Source of the DNA: UBA11612 sp963976395
GTDB lineage: Bacteria > Pseudomonadota > Alphaproteobacteria > Rhodospirillales > Rhodospirillaceae
Length of the DNA stretch: 64,000 nt
Assembly (NCBI GenBank): GCA_963976395.1
Contig: CAXBLG010000001.1
Span: forward strand, 1-64,000
Reading direction: 5' to 3'
A program made the position numbers and the translations under genes. Below, piece after piece: positions 9,304-18,590 of this stretch. Each line of letters starts with the position of its first letter. Position 1 is the first letter of the stretch. A model generated the notes under the pieces. That model had not been told where the DNA came from and ran no database searches. It was given only the letters and a program-made list of their open reading frames with translations.

Positions 9304-10455
9304 ATGCGCGATTCAGCCGCCGCCCCTGCCAGCCCCGAGCCCATTTCCTTTATCGACCTCCAGGCGCAACGCGCCCGGATCAGCGATCGTATCAACGCGG
9401 CCATTACCCGGGTTTTGGACCACGGCCACTTTATTATGGGGCCCGAGGTTGCGGAGATCGAACGCAAGCTGGCGGCACATTGCGGCGCAAAGCACGCTAT
9501 TACCTGCTCGAACGGCACTTCTGCGCTGCTTCTTGCTTTGATGGCGCGTGATATTGGGCGCGGCGATGCCGTATTTGTCCCGTCCTTTACCTTCACCGCC
9601 ACGGTCGAAGTGGTTGTTCTGCTCGGCGCAACGCCGGTTTTTGTCGATGTATTGCCCGATACCTACAATATGGATGCGGGAAACCTCGAAAACGCTATTT
9701 CCGTCGCCAAGAAAATGGGCCTCAAGCCGACGTGCGTTATTCCAGTTGATTTGTTCGGGCAGCCCGTAGACTTCGATGCCATCCAAGCCCTCGCCGATGT
9801 GCATGATCTGTGGCTCCTCGATGATGCCGCGCAAGGGTTCGGCGCCACATATAAAGGCCGGCGCCTCGGCACCTGCGCCGATATCACCGCGACGAGTTTT
9901 TATCCCTCCAAGCCGCTCGGATGCTACGGCGACGGCGGCGCTGTTTTCACCGACGATGACGCAACGGCCGAACGTGTGGCGCAGGTCCGCGTGCACGGGC
10001 AAGGCCGCGACCGCAATGAGAACGTCCGCGTCGGTGTAACGGCGCGATTTGATTCCATCCAAGCCGCCGTGCTGATCGAAAAACTCGCGATTTTTGATGA
10101 CGAATGCGAGGCAAGGCGCGCGATCGCCGCGCGATATACAAGCGGCTTAGACGGAGTCGTCACCACACCGACCTTGCGCAGCGATTGTACGTCGGTATGG
10201 GCGCAATATACCGTCACCTCACCCCGGCGCGATCGTATCGTGACCACCTTGCAGGGACAAAATATTCCAACCGCGTTGTTTTATCCGCGGCCGGTGCACA
10301 CTCAGGCCCCCTATCGTGGGTTCCCGACGGCGACCGGCGGCCTTCCAGTTACGGAACGCCTCGCCGATGACGTTGTCAGTCTACCCATGCACCCATACTT
10401 GACACCAGATGTGCAGGACCGTGTGATCGCCGCTGTACGCGCCGCACTTCTGTAG
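9304..10455 (+). CDS. DegT/DnrJ/EryC1/StrS family PLP-dependent sugar aminotransferase
   Basis: 383 aa. This family transfers an amino group from glutamate to keto groups on nucleotide-linked sugars. The N-terminus (PISFIDLQAQ) and HFIMGPEVAEIERKLA are characteristic of the WbpE/WlbC-like branch. The PLP-binding lysine is K203 in SFYPSKPLGCYGDGG, and GTSALLLAL near residue 68 is the cofactor phosphate region. The following gene, an NAD(P)-dependent sugar oxidoreductase 17 bp downstream, supports a two-step oxidation/amination of a UDP-sugar such as the 3-position chemistry of WlbA/WlbC. An alternative is amination of a keto-sugar from the 20-31 kb locus, which has no DegT aminotransferase of its own. 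Confidence 0.88.
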   Translation: MRDSAAAPASPEPISFIDLQAQRARISDRINAAITRVLDHGHFIMGPEVAEIERKLAAHCGAKHAITCSNGTSALLLALMARDIGRGDAVFVPSFTFTATVEVVVLLGATPVFVDVLPDTYNMDAGNLENAISVAKKMGLKPTCVIPVDLFGQPVDFDAIQALADVHDLWLLDDAAQGFGATYKGRRLGTCADITATSFYPSKPLGCYGDGGAVFTDDDATAERVAQVRVHGQGRDRNENVRVGVTARFDSIQAAVLIEKLAIFDDECEARRAIAARYTSGLDGVVTTPTLRSDCTSVWAQYTVTSPRRDRIVTTLQGQNIPTALFYPRPVHTQAPYRGFPTATGGLPVTERLADDVVSLPMHPYLTPDVQDRVIAAVRAALL

Positions 10456-10472
10456 ACTACGCAGCGCTTCTC

Positions 10473-11438
10473 ATGCCGCAGTCATCAAACTTGGCATCAA
10501 ACTTGGCATCCAGCTCGACACCCCTCAGGCTAGCTGTGATCGGCGCAGGCGTTATGGGTCGCAGGCACATGCACGCCGCCAATGTCAGCACAGCGGTGAC
10601 CTTGAGCATCATTTACGATCTTGATACCGACCGCCGCACAGAGGCCGCCGGTGAGTTTAACTGTACGGCCGCTGCGTCCCTGGAAGACGCCTGCGCTCAG
10701 GCCGACGCGGCCGTAATTGCGACACCGACACACGCCCATCATTCCGCCGCCATGGTGTGCTTGAACGCCGGATTGCACTGCCTTGTCGAAAAACCTCTGG
10801 CCCTGACCGAGCCCGAATGCCGAGCCCTCATCGACAGCGCGGCCGTAAAAAATTTAGTGCTGCAAGTAGGACATACCGAACGTTTCAATCCCGCCATTGA
10901 AGCTTTATGGACTCAAAATCTTACGCCAGGAGAGATTCGCGCCCTCACGGCCCACCGGATGAACCTTCCAGCGACCCGCATCATAAAGGACGATGAAATA
11001 CTAGATTTGATGGTCCATGACCTCGATGTGATTCTAGCTTTAAAACAAGCTCCGGTTTTGGAGGTCGCCGCACGGTCTCTGGGTGCGGAACACAGCGAAG
11101 CCGTTTTGACGTTTGCCGATGGTACAAAAGCAACCCTATCCGCCAGCCGCACGGCGACCGAACGGGCGCGCGATCTTGAGGTCTTAACCAACACCGACAC
11201 GATTCATGTCGACTACGCCGACCGCCGGGCCTGGGCCGTCTCCAGCTCAAGCGGGGCAGACAGCGCCTCCAGTCCCCAGCCGATAAAGGTTGAATCCGGC
11301 GATCCGTTACAACAACAACTTGCTCATTTTGCCGCGTGTATACATGGTGTGCATCCGCCGCGCGTATCGGGAGAACATGCCTTGGCCACCATGAAACTCG
11401 CGTGGCGTATTCAAGCCGCATTGAGAAAAGACGCATGA
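10473..11438 (+). CDS. Gfo/Idh/MocA family NAD(P)-dependent oxidoreductase
   Basis: 321 aa. The N-terminal Rossmann fold is visible as LAVIGAGVMGRRHMHAAN near residues 19-36. The conserved lysine of the family is K107 in VEKPLALTEPE, and HDLDVILALK near 180-190 belongs to the catalytic C-terminal domain. Members oxidise or reduce sugar hydroxyl or keto groups; together with the upstream aminotransferase it probably makes an amino sugar, as WlbA does with UDP-GlcNAcA. The first codons contain a 12-bp tandem duplication (10483-10506) giving the peptide repeat SNLASNLAS, so the true start may be further in; the Rossmann motif is intact either way. Its TGA stop overlaps the start of the next gene (ATGA). 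Confidence 0.87.
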   Translation: MPQSSNLASNLASSSTPLRLAVIGAGVMGRRHMHAANVSTAVTLSIIYDLDTDRRTEAAGEFNCTAAASLEDACAQADAAVIATPTHAHHSAAMVCLNAGLHCLVEKPLALTEPECRALIDSAAVKNLVLQVGHTERFNPAIEALWTQNLTPGEIRALTAHRMNLPATRIIKDDEILDLMVHDLDVILALKQAPVLEVAARSLGAEHSEAVLTFADGTKATLSASRTATERARDLEVLTNTDTIHVDYADRRAWAVSSSSGADSASSPQPIKVESGDPLQQQLAHFAACIHGVHPPRVSGEHALATMKLAWRIQAALRKDA

Positions 11439-12739
11439 CAGATACTGTCACCGCGCCGCCGCTGAATCCCGGCCGCCTGCCGCTCGCTGCGTGGTGCCTT
11501 TACGACTTCGCCAACTCGGCCTTTACAACCATCGTTATTACTTTTGTTTTTGCCACCTACTTTGCAACCGGCATTGCCGCTGATCCTACGATAGGAGCCG
11601 CCCAGTGGAGCCTGGCGATGGCGATCGCCGGAATTTTGATTGCAGTTCTCAGCCCAATCCTGGGGGCCATTGCCGACCAAACCGGCCGGCGCAAACCTTG
11701 GTTATTGGGTGTCTCAATCATGTGCGTGACGGCAACCGCTCTGTTGTGGTTCGCCGAACCCACTCCAAGTGATGTGCCCTGGGCCCTGACTTTTGCGGTC
11801 ATCGCAACGGTCGGTTTTGAAATGGGCATGCTGTTTTACAATGCCATGCTGCCCGATGTGTCGAAACCGGAGACCATGGGCCGCGTATCAGGCTGGGCCT
11901 GGGGCATCGGCTACGCGGGAGGATTGCTATCCCTTGTGGCCGCCTTGTTCGGCTTCGTGCAAGCTGACCCGCCGCCTTTTGGACTCGACACAAACAGCGC
12001 CGAACATGTGCGAGCTACATCTCTTGTGGTTGCCGTTTGGTTTGCGGTGTTTGCCCTACCCCTGTTCGTGTTCGTCAAAGAAAAAGAGCGCGCATCACTG
12101 CCGATCACGACCGCGGTGCGCCTCGGAGTAAAGCAACTCATAGGCACCTTTCAGAGCGCCCGTCGGCACGCCAATACTTTTAGATTCCTAATCGCCGCCA
12201 TGATTTACACGGACGGCGTTCATACCGTTATCAGTTTGGGCGGCGTTTACGCCGGTGTGATGTTTGGCATGGAGTTGAGTGAAGTCATCATGCTGGGCAT
12301 TGCTCTGAACGTCACGGCAGGGATGGGCGCATTTGCATTCGGCTGGGTGGACGACAAACGGGGCTCGAAGCCCACTATTATCATCAGCCTCCTCGCCTTG
12401 ATCGTCACCAGCGCCGTTGTCCTCTCGGCGACCGACCGAACAACATTCTGGGTCGCAGCCCTCGCCATGAGCACGTTCTTTGGGCCGGTACAGGCGGCAA
12501 GCCGCACCATGATGGCGCGCATTGCCCCGCCGCATATGCGCGGTGAAATGTTTGGGCTCTTTGCTCTTTCAGGAAAGGTCACAGCTTTCGCGGGGCCTGC
12601 ACTGGTAGGTTGGGTAACCTTAGTCACAGGCAGCTACCGTTTCGGGATGATGACAATATTGGTTTTTCTCATCGGCGGATTACTGCTCTTGCGGGGCGTA
12701 AAAGAATCGCCTGAAGAATACGAGCCTCCAATATCTTAA
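11435..12739 (+). CDS. MFS transporter, UMF1/Atg22-like family
   Basis: 434 aa integral membrane protein with about 12 hydrophobic segments. The N-terminal motif WCLYDFANSAFTT (residues about 17-29) is the signature of the UMF1 (unknown major facilitator 1) family, related to the vacuolar amino-acid effluxer Atg22. DQTGRRKPWL around 85-95 is the loop 2-3 MFS motif. I chose ATG 11435 because it overlaps the upstream stop as ATGA, suggesting translational coupling, and because the longer reading frame would start well inside the preceding gene. The substrate is unknown; the partnership with sugar-modifying genes suggests a small metabolite or amino-sugar derivative, but this is only contextual. 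Confidence 0.87.
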   Translation: MTDTVTAPPLNPGRLPLAAWCLYDFANSAFTTIVITFVFATYFATGIAADPTIGAAQWSLAMAIAGILIAVLSPILGAIADQTGRRKPWLLGVSIMCVTATALLWFAEPTPSDVPWALTFAVIATVGFEMGMLFYNAMLPDVSKPETMGRVSGWAWGIGYAGGLLSLVAALFGFVQADPPPFGLDTNSAEHVRATSLVVAVWFAVFALPLFVFVKEKERASLPITTAVRLGVKQLIGTFQSARRHANTFRFLIAAMIYTDGVHTVISLGGVYAGVMFGMELSEVIMLGIALNVTAGMGAFAFGWVDDKRGSKPTIIISLLALIVTSAVVLSATDRTTFWVAALAMSTFFGPVQAASRTMMARIAPPHMRGEMFGLFALSGKVTAFAGPALVGWVTLVTGSYRFGMMTILVFLIGGLLLLRGVKESPEEYEPPIS

Positions 12740-12766
12740 GAGCCGCGACAGGAGATAAATGCTCTG

Positions 12767-14083
12767 ATGCTCACTTCACTGACCCGGCTTTTAAGTTTCT
12801 GGGAGTACCTACGCACCAGCTTTTGGTTTCTGCCGTCTATAATGGCTGTGTCTGCAATCGCGCTCTCCTCTCTTCTTGTAAATGTCGATTCGCGGGTCGG
12901 CGACAAAGCCCTTCGGAACATCGATTGGCTTTACGCCTTCGGACCGGCCAGTGCCCGGGCAATCCTCTCGGCCATCGCAGGGTCGATGATCACAGTCGCG
13001 GGCCTGACGTTCTCCATCACGATGCTGACCCTTCAACTTGCATCGTCTCAATTCGGACCTCGGCTGTTGCGCAACTTCATGCGCGATCGAGGCAATCAAG
13101 TTGTACTGGGTACGTTCATCACAACGTTTGTCTACTGTCTGCTTGTACTGGGCTCGGTACGCGGAACCGACGAGTCCGGATTTGTGCCGCTGTTTGCCGT
13201 TACGTTTGGAATGGTGCTGGCTGTGACCAGCCTCGCAATCTTGATTTACTTTATCCACCATGTCGCAACCGGCATCCGTATCGAAACGCTCCTGATGGTG
13301 CTGACTGGAGAGACCCGTCAAGCCATCGACCGGCTATACCCGTCAAAACTTGGAGACGGCGCATCAGCAAACAGAGACGGCGCGGCTCACTCTCAAATCC
13401 CTTCTGACTTTGAAAAAAACACAATGGCCATCGAAGCTCGGATAAGCGGGTACGTACAGCTTGCAAATGCGGACGCACTCACGAAGCTCGCATGCGATTG
13501 CAACCTTATCCTACGGATCGAATCGCGGCCGGGTCGCTTCGTGTCGAAAGGAAAAGCCCTGCTTGTCGCATATCCCCGTGATCGCCTAACCGACCAGACT
13601 GTTAATCAGTTAAGAAGTGCTTTTGTTGTGGGCCATGACCGTACGCCGGAACAAGACGTTGAATTTTCGCTCTGGCGTATTGTTGAAATCGCCCAGCGCG
13701 TGCTGTCTCCCGGCGTCAACGACCCGACCACGGCGCTCTATTGCATTGATCGGCTTGAGGAATCTTTATGTCTATTGGCGGGACGCGAAGTTCCATCCCC
13801 GCTAAGGTTGGACGACGATGGGCACGTCCGTATTATAACGGGGGTGCATACTCTTGATGAACTCGCCTGCCCATTGTTTGCCGCGATCGCTCGATATGCG
13901 ATGGCGGACGCAGACGTCATACTTAGACTGCTTGCAGCCATGAACACCTTGGGCCAGGTGGCTGACCCCGAACCGCGCAAACAAATCATGGACCTTTACG
14001 CGTTGATCAACCGTGAAAGTATCGAGCACATGGCGCTTTCGTTCGACCAGAGCTTCGTTCGAGCGGCAGTCGCGAACCAATAG
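12767..14083 (+). CDS. DUF2254 family membrane protein
   Basis: 438 aa. The N-terminal about 140 residues hold several membrane segments (SFWFLPSIMAVSAIALSSLL, the AGSMITVAGLTFSITML region, and the segments TFVYCLLVLGSV and VTSLAILIYFIHHV). The rest is a soluble domain with the conserved WRIVEIAQRVLSPGVNDPTTAL near 305-325 and IDRLEESL. This is the DUF2254 family, for which I know no established function. An AGGAGA element lies about 9-12 bp before the ATG. It follows the MFS gene after 27 bp and may be cotranscribed. The C-terminus is cytoplasmic if the even number of predicted spans is right. Confidence 0.85.
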   Translation: MLTSLTRLLSFWEYLRTSFWFLPSIMAVSAIALSSLLVNVDSRVGDKALRNIDWLYAFGPASARAILSAIAGSMITVAGLTFSITMLTLQLASSQFGPRLLRNFMRDRGNQVVLGTFITTFVYCLLVLGSVRGTDESGFVPLFAVTFGMVLAVTSLAILIYFIHHVATGIRIETLLMVLTGETRQAIDRLYPSKLGDGASANRDGAAHSQIPSDFEKNTMAIEARISGYVQLANADALTKLACDCNLILRIESRPGRFVSKGKALLVAYPRDRLTDQTVNQLRSAFVVGHDRTPEQDVEFSLWRIVEIAQRVLSPGVNDPTTALYCIDRLEESLCLLAGREVPSPLRLDDDGHVRIITGVHTLDELACPLFAAIARYAMADADVILRLLAAMNTLGQVADPEPRKQIMDLYALINRESIEHMALSFDQSFVRAAVANQ

Positions 14084-14164
14084 AAGTGTTCGGCAAAGTG
14101 ATCACGCTAGAACCGCGCGACGCCAACCAGCTACACTCGTCAGTCCATTGGGGGAGAAGACAAC

Positions 14165-14623
14165 ATGCGCATTCTCGTTGCTGTAGCAGCCGCTGCATTG
14201 GTCGCCTGATCAACATTGTCCGCGGACCGGCCATATCTTGAAGGGCGTTTCGACCTCGATATGAGACAATCAAATTGAGACGGCGGCGCGAAGCCTATGA
14301 CCGGAGGCTTTTGGGTGTTCGAGCGCGACGACGGCAAAACACGCAGAGGGCATGTGGTGCAATACGCCGCTAACGGTCGCCCGTTGGTCTACTATTACGA
14401 TGACATCCCTTACGACGGTTCGTTCCACTGGCTAGACGATTGGTACAAAGAAGCCGAAACTTACTTAGACGATCACACTTTTAATTTTGCCTGGGAATTG
14501 CAGCGCGCGGGCATGAGCGAGCCCAGCACAGGCTCGGCGACCTGCAAGATCAATGACGACCGCTCGGTCATAAGATGTGATGGGACGGGGTTCATTGAAG
14601 TCTATGTCAAGAAACAGAATTAG
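14165..14623 (+). pseudogene. Small exported protein gene interrupted by two in-frame TGA codons
   Basis: A good ribosome-binding site (GGGGGAGAAG) precedes ATG 14165, which encodes MRILVAVAAAALVA, a typical signal-peptide start. The frame then meets TGA at 14207 and again at 14276, and continues open for 115 more codons to TAG at 14621 (108 aa from ATG 14297, plus seven codons before it). Read through, the product is 152 aa. If the first TGA stood for Cys, LVA-C would be a lipobox; if for Trp, a signal peptidase I site at TLSA-D is available. The mature part has two Cys (TCKINDD, IRCDGTG), suggesting a disulfide. An internal start at ATG 14297 has no visible ribosome-binding site. I do not recognise the family. 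A decayed gene is the simplest reading; a sequencing error, stop readthrough or selenocysteine cannot be excluded. Confidence 0.6.
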
Positions 14624-14773
14624 GCTGCGCCCAAATATCGAGATGCTGCCAACCTACCGAAATCAACCGTGAAGATGTCGTACTTAATTCAACAAACTAA
14701 ATTTGACGATAGCGCTTTTCAAATGCCTGTCATTATAGAGAAAGCGGCACACATTGTATAAAGTGATCCATAC

Positions 14774-16225
14774 ATGAAACCACGCCAACTTGCCGCTTAC
14801 TCTAAGTCCCTTCAAACCGGAAATGTAATTGATCTCGCCCGGGCTAAACCGGATTTACTAACGAAATGCATCGAACAAGACGGCATTGATACTCGGAGCG
14901 CCGCAGTCGCTGGACGACGCCTCGTAGTGGCAGCACTGGAAAACCTGCCCGATTTCCAGATTTCAAGCATTTTACGATTACCGGCACCAATGCGCCGCCT
15001 CTTATTGGCGGTACTCGAATACGAATCTCTTGTGGACCCTATCGTCGAAATTACTGCGGCCAAGTTGCGGCAGGCTCTTTTACAACACGTTCTATCCCGA
15101 CAGAGAGTTGATGGATTCGCCGTCGATTTAATCGCCGCGCTCGGCATATTTAGCTTCAATCACGAATTTATTTTGAGCGAATCGCCAAACGAATCGTTTC
15201 AAAGGGGAGCGCTTGACCAAACAAAGCCCGCTCACCTGGCCATGTCCGCCGCTTATAAACAGTTACCTGTAACAGATGAGGCACGAGACCTACTCCAGAC
15301 ACTGAGAGGGCAACATGTTAATCGCCTTATCCAGGTTCAAATTGATGAACCTAAACAAGAGTTAGATTTACGGACCAGCATTCCTACTCTCGGAAACATA
15401 AAAAATACGGTCTCTAACGCGGTCCGAGAACAATACGAAGAAAATCCCTATCCACGCTGGTGGCGGATGACAGACTTGTCGCTGATCGAGCAGTACGGAG
15501 AAAAATCCATCCTCATTGCCGGATGTGGAACCGGATGGGAAGCACTCGAGATAGCGCTCGCGAATGAATCGGCTTCCGTGACGGCGCTGGACCTGAGTCG
15601 ATCTAGTTTAGCCTTCGCCCAACGGCAAGCAATTAAGTATGGCGCAAAAAATATAAAATTCTTTCAAGGCGACATTTTAGAGCTGCAAGCACCGCCCTCT
15701 TTTGACGTAATTGTCAGTTCAGGCGTTCTCCATCACATGCAAAAGCCGCTCGACGGGTTGTGTGCTCTGAGGCAGGTACTGCGCGACGACGGTATCATTC
15801 GGCTCGCTCTTTATAGTGAAACTGGCCGCACGCCCGTGATCGCCGGCATCGCTTTACGCGAAAACCTGGGCCTACCACCGACACCCGAAGGGATTAGACG
15901 ACTGCGTGATAAGATATATCAATTGCCCATCGACCACCCTGCGCGTGCGCTGTTGAGTTGGCGTGATTTTTATATGCTTTCCGAATGCCGTGATCTTGTT
16001 TTTAACGTCCAGGAACATCGATACACACTTGAACAGATCGGCAACCTGTTGCGGGCCGGTAATTTTAAGTTCAGCGAGATGATAACCGCCCCGAACGTAT
16101 TCGATCAGTTTTTAAATGAATTTCCAAACACGAGCCCCGACGATTTGGCGACGTGGAAGACGTTTGAAGACAATCACCCCGGCATTTTTGGTTCTATGTT
16201 CCAGTTCAAGGCACGACCCGTCTAG
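14774..16225 (+). CDS. Class I SAM-dependent methyltransferase with uncharacterised N-terminal half
   Basis: 483 aa. The C-terminal half is a Rossmann-type methyltransferase: ILIAGCGTGWEALEIAL near 246-262 is motif I, ALDLSRSSLAFAQ the acidic motif II, FDVIVSSGVLHHM near 312-325 motif IV. Just before it is REQYEENPYPRWWR, a motif I associate with methyltransferase domains attached to TPR proteins. Here no TPR is evident; the first 200 residues are helical and low in glycine, of no family I recognise. The product is probably cytoplasmic, with protein or small-molecule substrate unknown. Base composition is more AT-rich than the neighbouring housekeeping genes. It stands alone, with 150 bp of non-coding DNA before it. 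Confidence 0.82.
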   Translation: MKPRQLAAYSKSLQTGNVIDLARAKPDLLTKCIEQDGIDTRSAAVAGRRLVVAALENLPDFQISSILRLPAPMRRLLLAVLEYESLVDPIVEITAAKLRQALLQHVLSRQRVDGFAVDLIAALGIFSFNHEFILSESPNESFQRGALDQTKPAHLAMSAAYKQLPVTDEARDLLQTLRGQHVNRLIQVQIDEPKQELDLRTSIPTLGNIKNTVSNAVREQYEENPYPRWWRMTDLSLIEQYGEKSILIAGCGTGWEALEIALANESASVTALDLSRSSLAFAQRQAIKYGAKNIKFFQGDILELQAPPSFDVIVSSGVLHHMQKPLDGLCALRQVLRDDGIIRLALYSETGRTPVIAGIALRENLGLPPTPEGIRRLRDKIYQLPIDHPARALLSWRDFYMLSECRDLVFNVQEHRYTLEQIGNLLRAGNFKFSEMITAPNVFDQFLNEFPNTSPDDLATWKTFEDNHPGIFGSMFQFKARPV

Positions 16226-16313
16226 CATGGACCTTAGAATCGCGCCTCTGGGCTAGCCAATTCACGGCCTATTCGCTAAACCTGTTAGTAGTGCAGAACA
16301 ACTCACCGAGCAT

Positions 16314-18575
16314 ATGACGACAGATTTCAATAAACCACAGGTGGTCCGGTCCGTCGCGGTGACGTTTGCCCTCGGTATGATTATTACCGGACTTTCTGTT
16401 TGGGCCTTGTACACCAGCAATCAGAACTCTGCGCGCTCAGCGGTTGCGGACGCGGCCGAACGTATGGCACGCGATGTAGCAACCAGAATGGAACTTTATC
16501 AATATGGTTTGCGCGGTGCGCGCGGTGCAGTGCTAATGGCCGGGGACTCCGAGATCAACTTGGAGCTTTTCCTCAGATACAGCGCCACCCGCGATGTCGA
16601 CACTGAGTTTCCAGGCGCACGTGGATTTGGATTCATACGCCGCGTACCCCGAGACGCAGAAGAGCGTTACATCGCGCAGATGCGCACCGACGGACGGCCG
16701 AATTTCGCCATACGCGAACTCTCGCCTCACGACCAAGAGCGATATGTCATTCAGTACATCGAACCCGTCGAGCGTAACCTAGCCGCCGTGGGATTGGATA
16801 TCGGTTCAGAACGCTATCGCCGCGCAGCGGCCGATGCAGCTATACGCACAGGGCAACCTCAACTCACCGGACCAATCACATTGGTCCAAGCGACCGGAGA
16901 GCCCCAGCAATCGTTTCTTTTGCTCATGCCGATTTATCGCGGCGCCACTACACCAAACACAGTTGAGAAGCGCGAGGCTGATGCCTTCGGGTGGAGTTAT
17001 ACCCCGCTGATAACGCGAGAAGTGCTTGACCCCTTGAATCTGGACAACAGCTCATTTCGTTATCAACTGAGCGATATAACAGAATCCGGCCGGGTGGACA
17101 CATTTTACAATTCCCCGGTCCAGGATACTGCTGCCTCGACACTACATAATCAGGTTTTGGAGCGCGAGGTTTTTGGTCGGCGATGGCAGATCGAATTTAG
17201 CGCTTACCCTGCATTTATTCAGCGTCTGAATCAATTTCAACCAATCGCATTGTTCGCCATCGGATTGTTTGCAACCTTACTCGCCGCCGCTCTGGCAGGC
17301 ACACTGAGCGTCAACAGGCAACGCAAAGCTTTGGCTACCATAAATTTAGAGCGCCAAGTGATTGAGCGTACCGCCGACTTGCAAGAAGCCAAGCTTGCCG
17401 CAGAGACTGCCAACGCAGCCAAGAACCGATTTCTGGCCGTGGTTAGTCACGAAATCCGCACGCCCATTACCGGTATTCTTGGTATGGCCGATCTGTTGGT
17501 AAGCAGCGGGCTGCGCGAAGAGCAACAAGAATTGCTCACGCGTTTGACGCGCTCGACTCACAACTTGCTTGATCTTATCAACGATATTCTGGATTTCTCC
17601 AAAATCGAATCGGGCCATGTCGAACTGGAAGAAGTAGATTTTTCAATCCACAATACCGTATCGGATTTGTGCGCGATCTTTGTGCCGCTCGCTTCTGCCA
17701 AGGGCAATGTCATCAACTCAGAGTTCGAAGATTCGGTCCAACATGTCTACCGTGGCGATGCGAAAAAATACCGGCAGATTTTATTGAACCTGTTTGGCAA
17801 TGCGAACAAATTCACGACCAACGGCAAAATCAATGTGTGCGTGCGCCAAGAGAAATTAGACGATGGGCGCATTTGCGTTGAAACGCTGGTCTCCGATACA
17901 GGCGTGGGCATAAAGACCGACAATCACGATCACTTATTTCATCCGTTTGTGCAGGAAGACAGTTCAACGTCCAGAAAGTACGGCGGCACCGGACTTGGCC
18001 TGACAATCTCCAAAAATTTTGTAGAGATGATGGGCGGACGCATCTGGTTTGACAGTAAAAAAGGCGAAGGCTCGACGTTCGGCTTCACCGTCATGCTTCA
18101 ACCCGGCGACAAAACAAAGATCGAAATTGCGGCAGATCCGCAAAGTCGCAGCCCAGTCGCGTCGTCTCAACTGACGGAAGCTAAGCGGCCATTGCAAATC
18201 TTAGTGGCCGAGGACAATGAAACTACTCGGATGTTGATGACCACCATGCTGTCCCGGTTGGGCCACACGGTGCTCGGCGTCGAACATGGGCTTGAGGCGG
18301 TGAACGCAAATGCTAACGGGCAATTCGACATTATCCTCATGGATATGCAGATGCCTGTTATGGACGGCCCCGAGGCCATGGAAAAAATTCGCGCGCAGGA
18401 ATCGACGGGAGGTACGCCGCCTATGATTGCCCTGACCGCAGATGCGCTGGAAGAAAACCACAAGGGCTACATTCAAGCCGGCGCGAAAGTCGTGATCACC
18501 AAGCCGGTAAATTGGCAAAAACTCATCGCCGAAATGGAGCGTCTAACACAGCAGACGGCCACGCCAACCGCCTAA
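16314..18575 (+). CDS. Hybrid sensor histidine kinase with CHASE domain and receiver domain
   Basis: 753 aa inner-membrane sensor. A first span near residues 12-33 and a second near 310-332 enclose a periplasmic CHASE domain (GARGFGFIRRVPRDAEER, PQQSFLLLMPIY). A short coiled linker leads to HisKA with phospho-acceptor H379 (VVSHEIRTPITGILG), the HATPase with N box NLFGNANKF, G1 DTGVGI and G2 GGTGLGL, and then a receiver domain with D677 in IILMDMQMPVMDG and the lysine in VITKPVNW. CHASE domains bind small ligands, cytokinin-like in plants; the bacterial ligand is unknown. The signal probably passes to a separate phosphotransfer protein, and no partner regulator is adjacent. The next gene, purH, is convergent 15 bp downstream. 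Confidence 0.93.
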   Translation: MTTDFNKPQVVRSVAVTFALGMIITGLSVWALYTSNQNSARSAVADAAERMARDVATRMELYQYGLRGARGAVLMAGDSEINLELFLRYSATRDVDTEFPGARGFGFIRRVPRDAEERYIAQMRTDGRPNFAIRELSPHDQERYVIQYIEPVERNLAAVGLDIGSERYRRAAADAAIRTGQPQLTGPITLVQATGEPQQSFLLLMPIYRGATTPNTVEKREADAFGWSYTPLITREVLDPLNLDNSSFRYQLSDITESGRVDTFYNSPVQDTAASTLHNQVLEREVFGRRWQIEFSAYPAFIQRLNQFQPIALFAIGLFATLLAAALAGTLSVNRQRKALATINLERQVIERTADLQEAKLAAETANAAKNRFLAVVSHEIRTPITGILGMADLLVSSGLREEQQELLTRLTRSTHNLLDLINDILDFSKIESGHVELEEVDFSIHNTVSDLCAIFVPLASAKGNVINSEFEDSVQHVYRGDAKKYRQILLNLFGNANKFTTNGKINVCVRQEKLDDGRICVETLVSDTGVGIKTDNHDHLFHPFVQEDSSTSRKYGGTGLGLTISKNFVEMMGGRIWFDSKKGEGSTFGFTVMLQPGDKTKIEIAADPQSRSPVASSQLTEAKRPLQILVAEDNETTRMLMTTMLSRLGHTVLGVEHGLEAVNANANGQFDIILMDMQMPVMDGPEAMEKIRAQESTGGTPPMIALTADALEENHKGYIQAGAKVVITKPVNWQKLIAEMERLTQQTATPTA

Positions 18576-18590
18576 CGAGACGCCCTCGAT

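Noticed and set aside
9313..10062. Long open frame antisense to the DegT aminotransferase
   Set aside because: Shadow of a certain gene; no ribosome-binding site or family motif.
14207..14278. Genome-wide reading of TGA as Trp
   Set aside because: Several certain genes end in TGA, including ATGA overlaps at 11435 and 30172, so TGA is a stop in this organism.
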